Of a stretch of DNA of 38,452 nt, positions 1-8,149 are shown one piece after another. Within the stretch, counting starts at the first letter, position 1. Each line of letters starts with the position of its first letter. A program made the translations under genes and the position numbers. The notes beneath the pieces are model-generated. The model worked only from the letters and a program-made list of their open reading frames with translations. It ran no database searches and was not told the origin of the DNA. The stretch is from Bacteroidales bacterium UBA5235 (GTDB taxonomy: Bacteria > Bacteroidota > Bacteroidia > Bacteroidales > VadinHA17), in the NCBI GenBank assembly GCA_002409145.1, contig DHUL01000048.1, forward strand, positions 1 through 38,452, read 5' to 3'.

Positions 1-1
1 G

Positions 2-1894
2 CGTTTCCTCTCGATGGATGAGCCTGAACTGGCTGCACTCAGTTACAGCCTGCGAATCACAGGCGGCGGCGGAAAAGTGGAACTCATTCCCTGGTTGAAC
101 GCCGATGTTTATAATGAGGATGCTAATTACGACGAAAAGTTCTGGGAGGAAGAATCGGCTTCCCGTGATGGCAGACGCTCAGTTGTTGTTGCGCAGACGC
201 GAAAGACTGCTTTCGTCGTTGCCACTGCGATGGAAAATTCCTTCAGCCTGAACGGTAAACCGGCAAAAGACGAACCTGTTATTACTACAACTGACAGGAC
301 GGCCCGCTGCTCATTCACTTCGGTATATGCTGACGGAGACAATTTCACGGTGACCACATATGCCGCGGTGCTTTCATCTTTCAATCATCCTGTTGACGGC
401 ATCGCGGCGAAGTCAATGGCTTCGGCCGGCAAGGCCGCCGCAAAGGGCTTTGACGCATTGCTCGGGGCCCACCGGAATGCATGGGCCCAGAAATGGGAGC
501 ACGGCGATATAGTTATCCGGGGTGATATAGCAGCTCAGCAGGGAATACGATTCAACATCTTCCAGCTGAACCAGACCTATACCGGTGAAGATCCAAGACT
601 GAACATCGGGCCCAAGGGATTCACAGGCGAGAAATACGGCGGTAGCACCTATTGGGACACCGAGGCTTTCGTCTTCCCCTTCTACCTGAGCACCTCAGAC
701 ACCCATGTGGCACGCAACCTGCTGCTTTACAGATATAAGCACCTGGGTAAGGCCATTGAGAATGCGAAGAAACTGGGCTTCACGAGTGGGGCAGCACTTT
801 ACCCGATGGTCACGATGAATGGCGAGGAGTGCCATAATGAATGGGAGATAACCTTCGAGGAAATCCACCGCAACGGCGCTATCGCCTATGCTATCTTCAA
901 CTATGTAAGGCACACAGGCGACCAGGATTATCTTTCAGAGTACGGCCTCGAGGTGCTGATAGCTCTTTCGCGCTTCTGGGCGCAGAGGAGCAACTGGTCG
1001 CAGGAAAAGAACAGGTATGTCATCCTTGGTGTCACCGGCCCCAATGAGTATGAGAACAACGTCAACAACAACTGGTATACAAACAAGCTGGCGCTCTGGA
1101 CGCTGAAATACACCTCTGACACTCTTGAATGGCTCAGGTTAGCCGGCAATGTGAAGTATAACGCCATAGTTTCCCGCACCCATCTTGATACAGAGGCAGA
1201 ACTGAAACACTGGAAGGAGATCATTGAAAACATGTACCTGCCTGTACACAATGAACTGGGTATAATCCTGCAACAAGACGGCTTCATGGATAAGGTGCAG
1301 CAGACGGTCAAAAATCTTGACCCGGCTGAACGGCCTCTGAACCAGCACTGGTCATGGGACCGCATCCTCCGGTCAGTTTTCATCAAACAGGCCGATGTGC
1401 TCCAGGGGATCTATTTCTTCGAGGATGAGTTTGACGAGGATACCATAAGGCGCAACTTCGACTTCTATGAACCACGCTGCGTACATGAATCATCACTCTC
1501 GGCAAGCATCCACTCAGTGCTGGCAGCCAGGCTGCATGACATTGAGAGCGCATATACCCTGTACCTCCGTACTGCAAGACTGGACCTTGACGACTACAAC
1601 CGCGAGGTGAAGGACGGACTCCATATTACAAGCATGGCCGGAACATGGCTCGCCATTGTGGAGGGATTCGGCGGGATGAGGATACGCAATGAGCGTGTCT
1701 GCTTAAACCCGGTAATCCCTGCAGCATGGGAATCATATTCATTTATAATAAGATACAGGAACAATCCATTCAGGGTTGAGGTCAACGGTATAAAGGTGAT
1801 AGTTGTCAATCTCTCGCAGGCTGAAATACCTCTTACAGTTTACGGAGAACAGGTCACCCTGAAGCCCGGGGAAGAAAGGAAATTTGAAAAATGA
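2..1894 (+). CDS. GH65 glycoside phosphorylase, probably maltose phosphorylase (5'-partial)
   Basis: The enzyme phosphorolyses maltose (or a related alpha-glucobiose) to glucose and beta-glucose 1-phosphate in the cytoplasm. The frame is open to the first bases of the window, where it reads RFLS before the first Met at 14, so the gene begins outside the window. About 630 residues are present, against roughly 750-780 for the family. Family signatures are YGGSTYWDTEAF (around nt 640-670) and GPNEYENNVNNNWYTN (around nt 1037-1085); the Glu codon at 1046-1048 sits at the position of the catalytic acid. No signal peptide can be judged. The stop overlaps the next gene's start (ATGA), so the two are translationally coupled. 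Maltose specificity is inferred from the starch locus; trehalose, kojibiose or nigerose phosphorylases share the fold. Family assignment is firm. Confidence 0.9.
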   Translation, partial: RFLSMDEPELAALSYSLRITGGGGKVELIPWLNADVYNEDANYDEKFWEEESASRDGRRSVVVAQTRKTAFVVATAMENSFSLNGKPAKDEPVITTTDRTARCSFTSVYADGDNFTVTTYAAVLSSFNHPVDGIAAKSMASAGKAAAKGFDALLGAHRNAWAQKWEHGDIVIRGDIAAQQGIRFNIFQLNQTYTGEDPRLNIGPKGFTGEKYGGSTYWDTEAFVFPFYLSTSDTHVARNLLLYRYKHLGKAIENAKKLGFTSGAALYPMVTMNGEECHNEWEITFEEIHRNGAIAYAIFNYVRHTGDQDYLSEYGLEVLIALSRFWAQRSNWSQEKNRYVILGVTGPNEYENNVNNNWYTNKLALWTLKYTSDTLEWLRLAGNVKYNAIVSRTHLDTEAELKHWKEIIENMYLPVHNELGIILQQDGFMDKVQQTVKNLDPAERPLNQHWSWDRILRSVFIKQADVLQGIYFFEDEFDEDTIRRNFDFYEPRCVHESSLSASIHSVLAARLHDIESAYTLYLRTARLDLDDYNREVKDGLHITSMAGTWLAIVEGFGGMRIRNERVCLNPVIPAAWESYSFIIRYRNNPFRVEVNGIKVIVVNLSQAEIPLTVYGEQVTLKPGEERKFEK

Positions 1895-3735
1895 TGAAAA
1901 GACTATTACAGGCACTTGTTTTATTAATGGTTCCGGCACTGTTGCCAGCGAAGGGACAGGTAATTGAACGCATTGACCCGCCATCCTGGTTCACAGGGAT
2001 GAATAATGACGCTGTCCAGCTGATGGTCTACGGAAAGGAGATCGGATCATACGATGTGAAAACTGATTATCCGGGGGTGGAGGTAAAGACTATGGTCAGG
2101 ACTGACAACCCGAACTACCTCTTTGTCAACCTGAACATCTCAGACGAGGCCGTTCCGGGAACCGTAACCCTGACCTTCACCCGCGGCAAACAGAAGCTGA
2201 CACACAGCTATCCGCTCCTGGCCAGGCCGGCCGGACCGGCAAGGGGATTCAACTCCTCAGACGTGATCTACCTGCTGATGCCTGACCGTTTCGCCAACGG
2301 CGACACCTCCAACGATAACGTTGCGGGCATGACGGAACAGCTGAACCGCAGCAATCCGGGCGGCAGGCACGGCGGTGACCTTAAGGGAATAACAGATCAT
2401 CTCGATTACCTCAACAAACTGGGCGTAACAGGAATCTGGCTTAACCCGTTCCTTGAGAATAACCAGCAGCACTCCTCCTACCACGGCTATTCAACAACTG
2501 ATTTCTACAAATCAGATTCGCGCTACGGATCCAACGACGAGTTTAAAAACCTTGTTGCCGAAGCTCACAAAAGAGGGATGAAAGTGGTTATGGATATGAT
2601 ATTTAATCATGTAGGATCATTCCACTGGTGGATCAGGGATCTCCCTTCGAAGGACTGGATACACAAGTTTGATGAGTTCACCCGTACCAACTACAAGTCA
2701 TCGACATACATGGATCCCTACGCCTCCGAGACTGACAGGATGATTATGGAAAAGGGATGGTTTGACGTGACCATGCCTGACCTCAACCAGGACAATCCAC
2801 TGGTGGAAACATATCTCATCCAGACAAGCCTGTGGTGGATAGCCTTCAGCGATCTCGACGGCATCAGGATGGATACTTACCCCTACCCGCAGCCTGATAT
2901 GATGTCAAGATGGGCAAAGCGGGTGACCGATGAGTTCCCGGGCTTCTTCATTGTAGGCGAGGTGTGGTATGATGATCCCGCACTCACTTCATACTGGGCA
3001 CTGAACAAGGTGAATCATGACGGGTACAGGTCCAACCTTCCTTCGCTGACAGACCTTCCGGTCTGCTTTGCCACACACAGGGCGTTTGAGGGCAAGCTTA
3101 ATCCGACTGACGCACTCTCGAAGCTTTACAATGTGCTCTCCCAGGATTTCCTTTACCCGGAACCTCTCAGAAACGTAGTATTCCTTGACAACCATGACAT
3201 GACGAGGTTCTACACCCAGACAGGCAAAAGCCTTGCTGCATACAAGCTTGGGCTGAGCTTCATTATGACAACCAGGGGCATACCACAGTTATATTATGGC
3301 ACGGAGATAGTCATGGAAGGCGAAAAGAGCCTGGGTGACGGGCGGCTGAGAGATGACTTACCGGGCGGATGGCCTGGCGATGCAAGAAATGTTTTCACCG
3401 GAACCGGGCTCACCGGGCAGGAGAAGGAAGCACTCGACTTTACAACGCTTATCCTGAACTGGAGGAAGAATAAGGAGGTTATCCACACCGGCAAACTGAA
3501 ACACTATATCCCTTCAGACGGCGTCTATGTCTATTTCAGGTATAACTGCAGTGAAAGCATAATGGTGATAATCAACGCCAACGGCAAGGAAAGCAAAACG
3601 ATCGATGGCAGTAGATATGCCGAATCAATAGATGGCTTCACAGGCGGAATGGATATCATCTCGGGCCTGCAGATTGACGATCTGAAATCGTTCACCATAG
3701 CCCCACAGACAGCAATGATAATTGAACTAAAATAA
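1891..3735 (+). CDS. susA: SusA-like periplasmic GH13 (neopullulanase/cyclomaltodextrinase)
   Basis: This GH13 enzyme hydrolyses imported maltooligosaccharides in the periplasm. The 614-residue protein starts with a signal peptide (MMKRLLQALVLLMVPALLPAKGQ). An N-terminal cyclomaltodextrinase-type beta-domain (about residues 24-115, beginning IERIDPPSWFTGM) follows, then the TIM barrel and a C-terminal beta-domain. The GH13 triad is visible: Asp328 in DGIRMD (nucleophile), Glu357 in VGEVW (acid/base) and Asp436 in FLDNHDM. Length and order match Bacteroides SusA, which is about 617 residues. It overlaps the GH65 stop by 4 nt and precedes the next GH13 gene by 10 nt, so the three form one operon. 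ATG codons at 1891 and 1894 are both possible starts. Exact specificity (neopullulanase versus cyclomaltodextrinase) cannot be read from the sequence. Confidence 0.9.
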   Translation: MMKRLLQALVLLMVPALLPAKGQVIERIDPPSWFTGMNNDAVQLMVYGKEIGSYDVKTDYPGVEVKTMVRTDNPNYLFVNLNISDEAVPGTVTLTFTRGKQKLTHSYPLLARPAGPARGFNSSDVIYLLMPDRFANGDTSNDNVAGMTEQLNRSNPGGRHGGDLKGITDHLDYLNKLGVTGIWLNPFLENNQQHSSYHGYSTTDFYKSDSRYGSNDEFKNLVAEAHKRGMKVVMDMIFNHVGSFHWWIRDLPSKDWIHKFDEFTRTNYKSSTYMDPYASETDRMIMEKGWFDVTMPDLNQDNPLVETYLIQTSLWWIAFSDLDGIRMDTYPYPQPDMMSRWAKRVTDEFPGFFIVGEVWYDDPALTSYWALNKVNHDGYRSNLPSLTDLPVCFATHRAFEGKLNPTDALSKLYNVLSQDFLYPEPLRNVVFLDNHDMTRFYTQTGKSLAAYKLGLSFIMTTRGIPQLYYGTEIVMEGEKSLGDGRLRDDLPGGWPGDARNVFTGTGLTGQEKEALDFTTLILNWRKNKEVIHTGKLKHYIPSDGVYVYFRYNCSESIMVIINANGKESKTIDGSRYAESIDGFTGGMDIISGLQIDDLKSFTIAPQTAMIIELK

Positions 3736-3745
3736 CCTGATCACA

Positions 3746-5116
3746 ATGAAAGAGCACATTTTCAAGATTTTACTGATGATCATCGGTGCTGCAGCACTGA
3801 TAATAGCCTGCAAGCCGAAACCGGCTGCAGTGATCGAGCCGCTTAAGACCAGTGTTGTCCATGCCGACTGGACCCGCAACATGGTCCTCTATGAGATTAA
3901 CACCCGGCAGTTCTCCACAGAGGGAACCTTCGCCGGAGTGCAGGAGAGACTTCCCCGGCTGAAGGAACTGGGAGTGAACGTTCTGTGGTTCATGCCCATC
4001 TATCCCATTGGCGAATTAAACAGGAAGGGAGAACTGGGCAGTTACTATTCAATCCGTGATTATAAGGGGATAAATCCTGAGTTCGGAACCATTGACGACT
4101 TTAAAGCGCTTGTTGATACTGCTCATGCCATGGGTTTCCATGTAATTCTCGACTGGGTGGGGAACCACTCAGCCTGGGACAACCCCCTTGCAACAGAGTT
4201 CCCCGGGTGGTACGAAAAAGATTCCGTAGGCAATTTCATTTCCCCGTTTGACTGGACCGATGTGATCCAGTTCGACTACACTGCTGAGCCCTTGTGGGAT
4301 TACATGGTTGGTGCAATGAGGTACTGGGTGGAAGAGGTTGGCATTGACGGCTACCGCTGTGACTTCCCGGGTCTCGTTCCCGAGGAGTTCTGGTTCAGGG
4401 CCACCACAGAGCTCAACTCCATTAAGCCGGTGCTGATGCTTGCAGAGGATGAGGAGCATTCATACCTGCTTGAGCGTGCCTTTGACATGAACTACGGCTG
4501 GGCTCATCATCACCTGATGAACGCAGTGGCAGGAGGCCAGCGCAGACCGGCTGCCCTTGACAGTATCATTCAGTATGAACTGAAACGTTACGCTCCTGAG
4601 ACGTACAGGCTGCGTTTCATGACCAACCACGACGAGAACTCGTGGAACGGCACCATCGACGAGAAGATGGGTGATGCACAGAAGGCATTTGCATGCTATC
4701 TCTTCACCGTTCCGGGCGTACCTCTCCTCTACAACGGCCAGGAGGCTGACCTCGACAAGAGGCTCGAGTTCTTCCAGCGTGACCCGATTGAGTGGAAGGA
4801 AACCGAACTCACTCCCTTCTATACAAAACTGGTGCATCTGCGTACATCACATCCTGCACTGCGCCATGGTACGGAGGGCGGGTCGTATGATGTACTGAAG
4901 ACAACGCAGAAGAACGTGGTCGCCTATAAGAGGGTCAAAGGTGAAAACGAGGTGCTGACAATCCTCAATATGAACAGCAAGCCGGTAACGGTAGCACTGA
5001 AGGATGGAGTCACAGCCGGGGCCTACATGGATCTTTTCACTGATGGCAGCATAGAGATCGCCCAGGGCAGGAAGATGCAGATGGAGCCGTGGGGATATAT
5101 GGTACTTGTAAAGTGA
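3746..5116 (+). CDS. GH13 alpha-amylase-family lipoprotein (compact SusG-like candidate)
   Basis: This 456-residue GH13 enzyme is predicted to cut alpha-glucans while anchored by lipid. The N-terminus has a hydrophobic stretch ending in the lipobox LIIAC, followed by KPKP. The triad residues are Asp206 in GYRCDF, Glu234 in LAEDEE and Asp296 in MTNHDENSW. A short C-terminal beta-domain (about residues 375-456) ends in EPWGYMVL. Unlike Bacteroides SusG (about 690 residues with an inserted starch-binding module), there is little room here for a carbohydrate-binding module. Whether it faces the surface or the periplasm is not decided: there is no obvious acidic surface-export signal after the Cys. 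It is the last gene of the rightward operon and converges on the T9SS amylase across a repeat-rich spacer. GH13 membership is certain; the role as SusG is inference. Confidence 0.85.
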   Translation: MKEHIFKILLMIIGAAALIIACKPKPAAVIEPLKTSVVHADWTRNMVLYEINTRQFSTEGTFAGVQERLPRLKELGVNVLWFMPIYPIGELNRKGELGSYYSIRDYKGINPEFGTIDDFKALVDTAHAMGFHVILDWVGNHSAWDNPLATEFPGWYEKDSVGNFISPFDWTDVIQFDYTAEPLWDYMVGAMRYWVEEVGIDGYRCDFPGLVPEEFWFRATTELNSIKPVLMLAEDEEHSYLLERAFDMNYGWAHHHLMNAVAGGQRRPAALDSIIQYELKRYAPETYRLRFMTNHDENSWNGTIDEKMGDAQKAFACYLFTVPGVPLLYNGQEADLDKRLEFFQRDPIEWKETELTPFYTKLVHLRTSHPALRHGTEGGSYDVLKTTQKNVVAYKRVKGENEVLTILNMNSKPVTVALKDGVTAGAYMDLFTDGSIEIAQGRKMQMEPWGYMVLVK

Positions 5117-5208
5117 GTCTGAGAGTCTGAGGGTCTGATCCGCCAGTTGGCGGATGAGGGTCTGATACAACTCCCAAACTTTCAGACTTTTTGACTTTCA
5201 GACTTTTT
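5117..5208. repeat. AGTCTGA-type repeats with a hairpin between convergent genes
   Basis: The 92-bp spacer between two convergent stop codons is almost entirely repeat. On the left, GAGTCTGA/GAGGGTCTGAT units recur on the + strand. On the right, CTTTCAGACTTTTTGACTTTCAGACTTTTT is the same AGTCTGAAA unit on the opposite strand. An 8-bp perfect hairpin (ATCCGCCA 5138-5145, TGGCGGAT 5148-5155) is flanked by an 11-bp direct repeat GAGGGTCTGAT (5129-5139 and 5156-5166). The two arms can fold together, and T-runs follow on the right, so a bidirectional terminator is plausible. It also has the look of a dispersed REP-like element. Confidence 0.6.
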
Positions 5209-8028
5209 CTAATACCTGACCACCCTTTGTACCGCTGAAACCCTTCCGGATGTTACCTTCAGGTAATAAATGCCTGCATCCAGTGATGAACCGTCAAGGG
5301 TGATGTCATCGACGCCCGCGGGTGTATTCATTACCTGTACTACGGCTCCGGTGGCAGCGATCACCTCAACCATGTGCGGCTGATACTGATCATCGCCGGC
5401 GAATTTTATCACAGCCCTGTCACGGAAGGGATTCGGGTAGACGGTAAACAGTACGCCCTCATCGTCACCGGCAACCGGTTCTTCCACGCCAAGGAGGAAC
5501 GATGGCCTTGAAACCTGTTTGGAGGTATATACCCGGTATTCGCCCTGTACAAGAGAGATCGGTGTATTCTGGTTAGAAGCGTTCACCTCAACCTGAGTGC
5601 CACGGAAAAACTCGTACCATGTGCCTGTGCGGGTGAAGTTAGGATCGATCGTGCGGGGGAAAAAGTCAAAGTTTCCCAGAACTACCACATCCATATCCTG
5701 GTGAACAATGTTCAGCCTCTTGGTCATCCCGCTCTGGTAGAGTGTGAAGTTGTCCGAGGAGAAGGCCGGATATTTCTTTCTCAACTCAATCAGACCGGCG
5801 AAGTTGTCAAAAAGATTCTTCCTTAAGGACTCAGTATAATAATCCCACCTTATCGGCTTCTCTTCAAGCCTCTGATAGCCATCTCCAAGGATATAGTCAT
5901 ACCCCAGTTCCTGGAACTGCCAGAGCATCTTCGGGCCTGGTATTGTCAGGAAGAATGTGGCTGTAAGCTTTACCCTTCTAATGGCAGTGTTGAAATCCCT
6001 GATATTATATCCTCCTTCAGCCTTCCCCTGGGTAAGATTGAGGTACATAATCCTCTCCTGGTCATGGCTCTCCATGTAATCAATCACCCCCGGCCGGTCA
6101 AAACCAAGGAGTTTCCATGATGCATCAGAGATGTCTGAAGACTTGCCTGTTGAGGCGTCTTCGTATCTCCACTTTCCATTGCCCCACAGCAGAAAATCGT
6201 ATGCTGCCAGTTCCTTCTCCTCACTGTTGTCGGTAAAATGCTCCAGTATCAGAAGGGCATCAGGCTTGTAAACTCTGATCCTGTCACTTATACGTTTAAG
6301 GATGGCTATCCGTGAGGCGTCATAGGCTGATACAGTGTAATCATTGTAACTGGTTTTATTTGTAAACCCTTTGGTAAAGTCGAACCTGAAACCGTCAAAC
6401 CTGAACTCGTCAATCCAGTAATGACATACACTGTCAACGAGTGCCTTTGTAGCATTGCTCTCATGGTTGAAATCGGAACCTCCGAAACTGTAATAATGTG
6501 GGGTTGTGACATTAAACCATGGGTTGTTTGCTGCCGGCTGATTGTTTGTGCTGTTCCAGTAGAGCCTTACGAGCGGATTGGAATTGTATGAATGGTTGAG
6601 GACTATGTCCATGATAACTGCTATTCCCCTTCCATGGCATGAGTCTATCAGTTCCTTAAGATCATAAGGGGTACCATAATACTTGTCGACCGCAAAATAC
6701 ATTGAGGGGTTGTATCCCCAGCTTTTGTTACCCTCGAACTCGTTCACCGGCATCAGCTCTATGGCATTTACTCCCAGGCGCTTGAGGTAATCAAGCGTGT
6801 CACGCACGGTCTTGAAGGTGTGTGTCGCCACAAAATCGCGCACAAGCATCTCATAAATTACCAGGGTATCCCTTGCAGGAACTGTAAAGTCGTTGTTTTT
6901 CCAGGCGTATTCCGGAGGGCGTGTCCGGAAGACTGACACAAGCTCATTTGTCAGTCCCTCCGGGTAGGGTTTCAGGCCAGGGTAAACGGATTCGTCAATG
7001 AACTTATCATTCCATGGGTCAAGGACCTTTGTGGTATAAGGATCAGGAATCCGGAGCGTCTCATCAACAAGGTACTGGAATCCATACTCCTCGTCAGGAC
7101 CAAGTCCTGTCACCTCAAGCCAGTACCAGTTGCCGTCAGGACTTCTCTTCATGAAACCCTCGTTGCTGTGAATCCAGTTGTTGATGTCGCCAATGACAAA
7201 GACGCTGCTCTTGTATGGGGCATAAAGAAGGAATGCCGCCGAGTTGTCACCCGTGATGTTCACCCCGGGTTTCAGCCCTGCCGGAACAGGTGCCACCGCC
7301 GTTGGAGTACGTATGAAATAGTAGGCGGAATCAGCTTTCATGACATTGTTGTGCCATGCTTTCGCCAGCAGCTTGAAGCTTCCTGAACCGGCAGCAGTTA
7401 CTGAATGGGTCAGGGTTGTCTCGGTCACTTTCTTGAGCTGTACTTCGTTCTGGTAGAGAATGATTGAATCGCACACCGAAGCTGATACAGAAACAGGGAC
7501 CACCTCGCCAGCATTCACCAGGGAAGTATAAAGAGCAGGTTCAGAGAGCAGTATTTCAAAACTGGCCTCTTCGCTGACGTTGTAGAATATGTCCGCACCA
7601 TTGTTGTCACGTCCGGTACGCGAGGCGTTGCCGTTGCGGAACACAAAAGCCATTTTCTGAATCGTCTCCGATTCCGGGACGCCGTAAAATGTCCTTATTG
7701 AAGGCGAAATGGTAAGTGTATATGTGTTGGCGTCAACACGCGTCAGCTTTACTTTATCAGGTGGCGGCACCGTGGTGCTCCAGGTTCCTGAAACAACATA
7801 CCTCCAGTCAGACTGGCTTGAGCTCAGGTTGGTGATAACGCCGGTATGAGCGTATACATCGTCTCCGGTGTAATCCTTCATTCCAATGTCACCCCTGTCA
7901 GCATGAAATGTAATTACCACCGGGGCTGAGGCCAGGGCGAAGACCGGGTCTGTGGTAATCACCTGTGATGACACGGCCATGCTCCACCCTGCAAATATCA
8001 GTACCAGTGCCGGGATCTTGATTTTCAT
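5209..8028 (-). CDS. Multidomain GH13 alpha-amylase with T9SS C-terminal sorting domain
   Basis: This 939-residue secreted amylase should attack starch outside the cell. Order: signal peptide (to about residue 22, ending SSQ); an N-terminal beta-sandwich pair (about 25-245) of CBM-like appearance; an Ig-like/CBM48-type module (about 255-345, with FVIGDINNW); the GH13 barrel (about 390-780); and a C-terminal T9SS type A sorting domain (about 860-939, with YPNPF and ending GIYYLKVTSGRVSAVQRVV). The triad residues are Asp550 in FRFDF, Glu596 in ILEHF and Asp656 in ESHDQE. It lies downstream of the susCDEF-like genes on the same strand but is separated from them by a strong hairpin, so it may be expressed at a different level. 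The T9SS signal contrasts with the lipoprotein anchors of its neighbours. The ligands of the N-terminal modules are unknown. Confidence 0.9.
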   Translation of the reverse strand: MKIKIPALVLIFAGWSMAVSSQVITTDPVFALASAPVVITFHADRGDIGMKDYTGDDVYAHTGVITNLSSSQSDWRYVVSGTWSTTVPPPDKVKLTRVDANTYTLTISPSIRTFYGVPESETIQKMAFVFRNGNASRTGRDNNGADIFYNVSEEASFEILLSEPALYTSLVNAGEVVPVSVSASVCDSIILYQNEVQLKKVTETTLTHSVTAAGSGSFKLLAKAWHNNVMKADSAYYFIRTPTAVAPVPAGLKPGVNITGDNSAAFLLYAPYKSSVFVIGDINNWIHSNEGFMKRSPDGNWYWLEVTGLGPDEEYGFQYLVDETLRIPDPYTTKVLDPWNDKFIDESVYPGLKPYPEGLTNELVSVFRTRPPEYAWKNNDFTVPARDTLVIYEMLVRDFVATHTFKTVRDTLDYLKRLGVNAIELMPVNEFEGNKSWGYNPSMYFAVDKYYGTPYDLKELIDSCHGRGIAVIMDIVLNHSYNSNPLVRLYWNSTNNQPAANNPWFNVTTPHYYSFGGSDFNHESNATKALVDSVCHYWIDEFRFDGFRFDFTKGFTNKTSYNDYTVSAYDASRIAILKRISDRIRVYKPDALLILEHFTDNSEEKELAAYDFLLWGNGKWRYEDASTGKSSDISDASWKLLGFDRPGVIDYMESHDQERIMYLNLTQGKAEGGYNIRDFNTAIRRVKLTATFFLTIPGPKMLWQFQELGYDYILGDGYQRLEEKPIRWDYYTESLRKNLFDNFAGLIELRKKYPAFSSDNFTLYQSGMTKRLNIVHQDMDVVVLGNFDFFPRTIDPNFTRTGTWYEFFRGTQVEVNASNQNTPISLVQGEYRVYTSKQVSRPSFLLGVEEPVAGDDEGVLFTVYPNPFRDRAVIKFAGDDQYQPHMVEVIAATGAVVQVMNTPAGVDDITLDGSSLDAGIYYLKVTSGRVSAVQRVVRY

Positions 8029-8066
8029 TGTTTCTGATTGAAAGTGTGAATCATGCTAAATATTAT

Positions 8067-8100
8067 CAAAAACCTCTTCCTGTCACAGAAGAGGTTTTTG
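8067..8100 (-). terminator. Hairpin terminator after the susF-like gene
   Basis: A perfect 13-bp inverted repeat (CAAAAACCTCTTC at 8067-8079, GAAGAGGTTTTTG at 8088-8100) encloses an 8-nt loop. The arms carry the A/T runs, so it can act as an intrinsic terminator on either strand. It separates the susCDEF-like genes from the T9SS amylase gene and could end most transcripts or tune readthrough. Confidence 0.75.
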
Positions 8101-8114
8101 ATTTCAATGAACGC

Positions 8115-8130
8115 TACGGCCGCGGCCGTA
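8115..8130. other. 16-bp perfect GC-rich palindrome
   Basis: TACGGCCGCGGCCGTA is a perfect 16-bp palindrome 19 bp downstream of the susF-like stop codon and 15 bp from the terminator hairpin. With no loop and no T-run it does not look like a terminator. It could be a protein-binding site, a methylation target or chance. Its all-GC core stands out against the AT-rich spacer. Confidence 0.5.
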
Positions 8131-8149
8131 ACATGGGGAACTATTCCGC

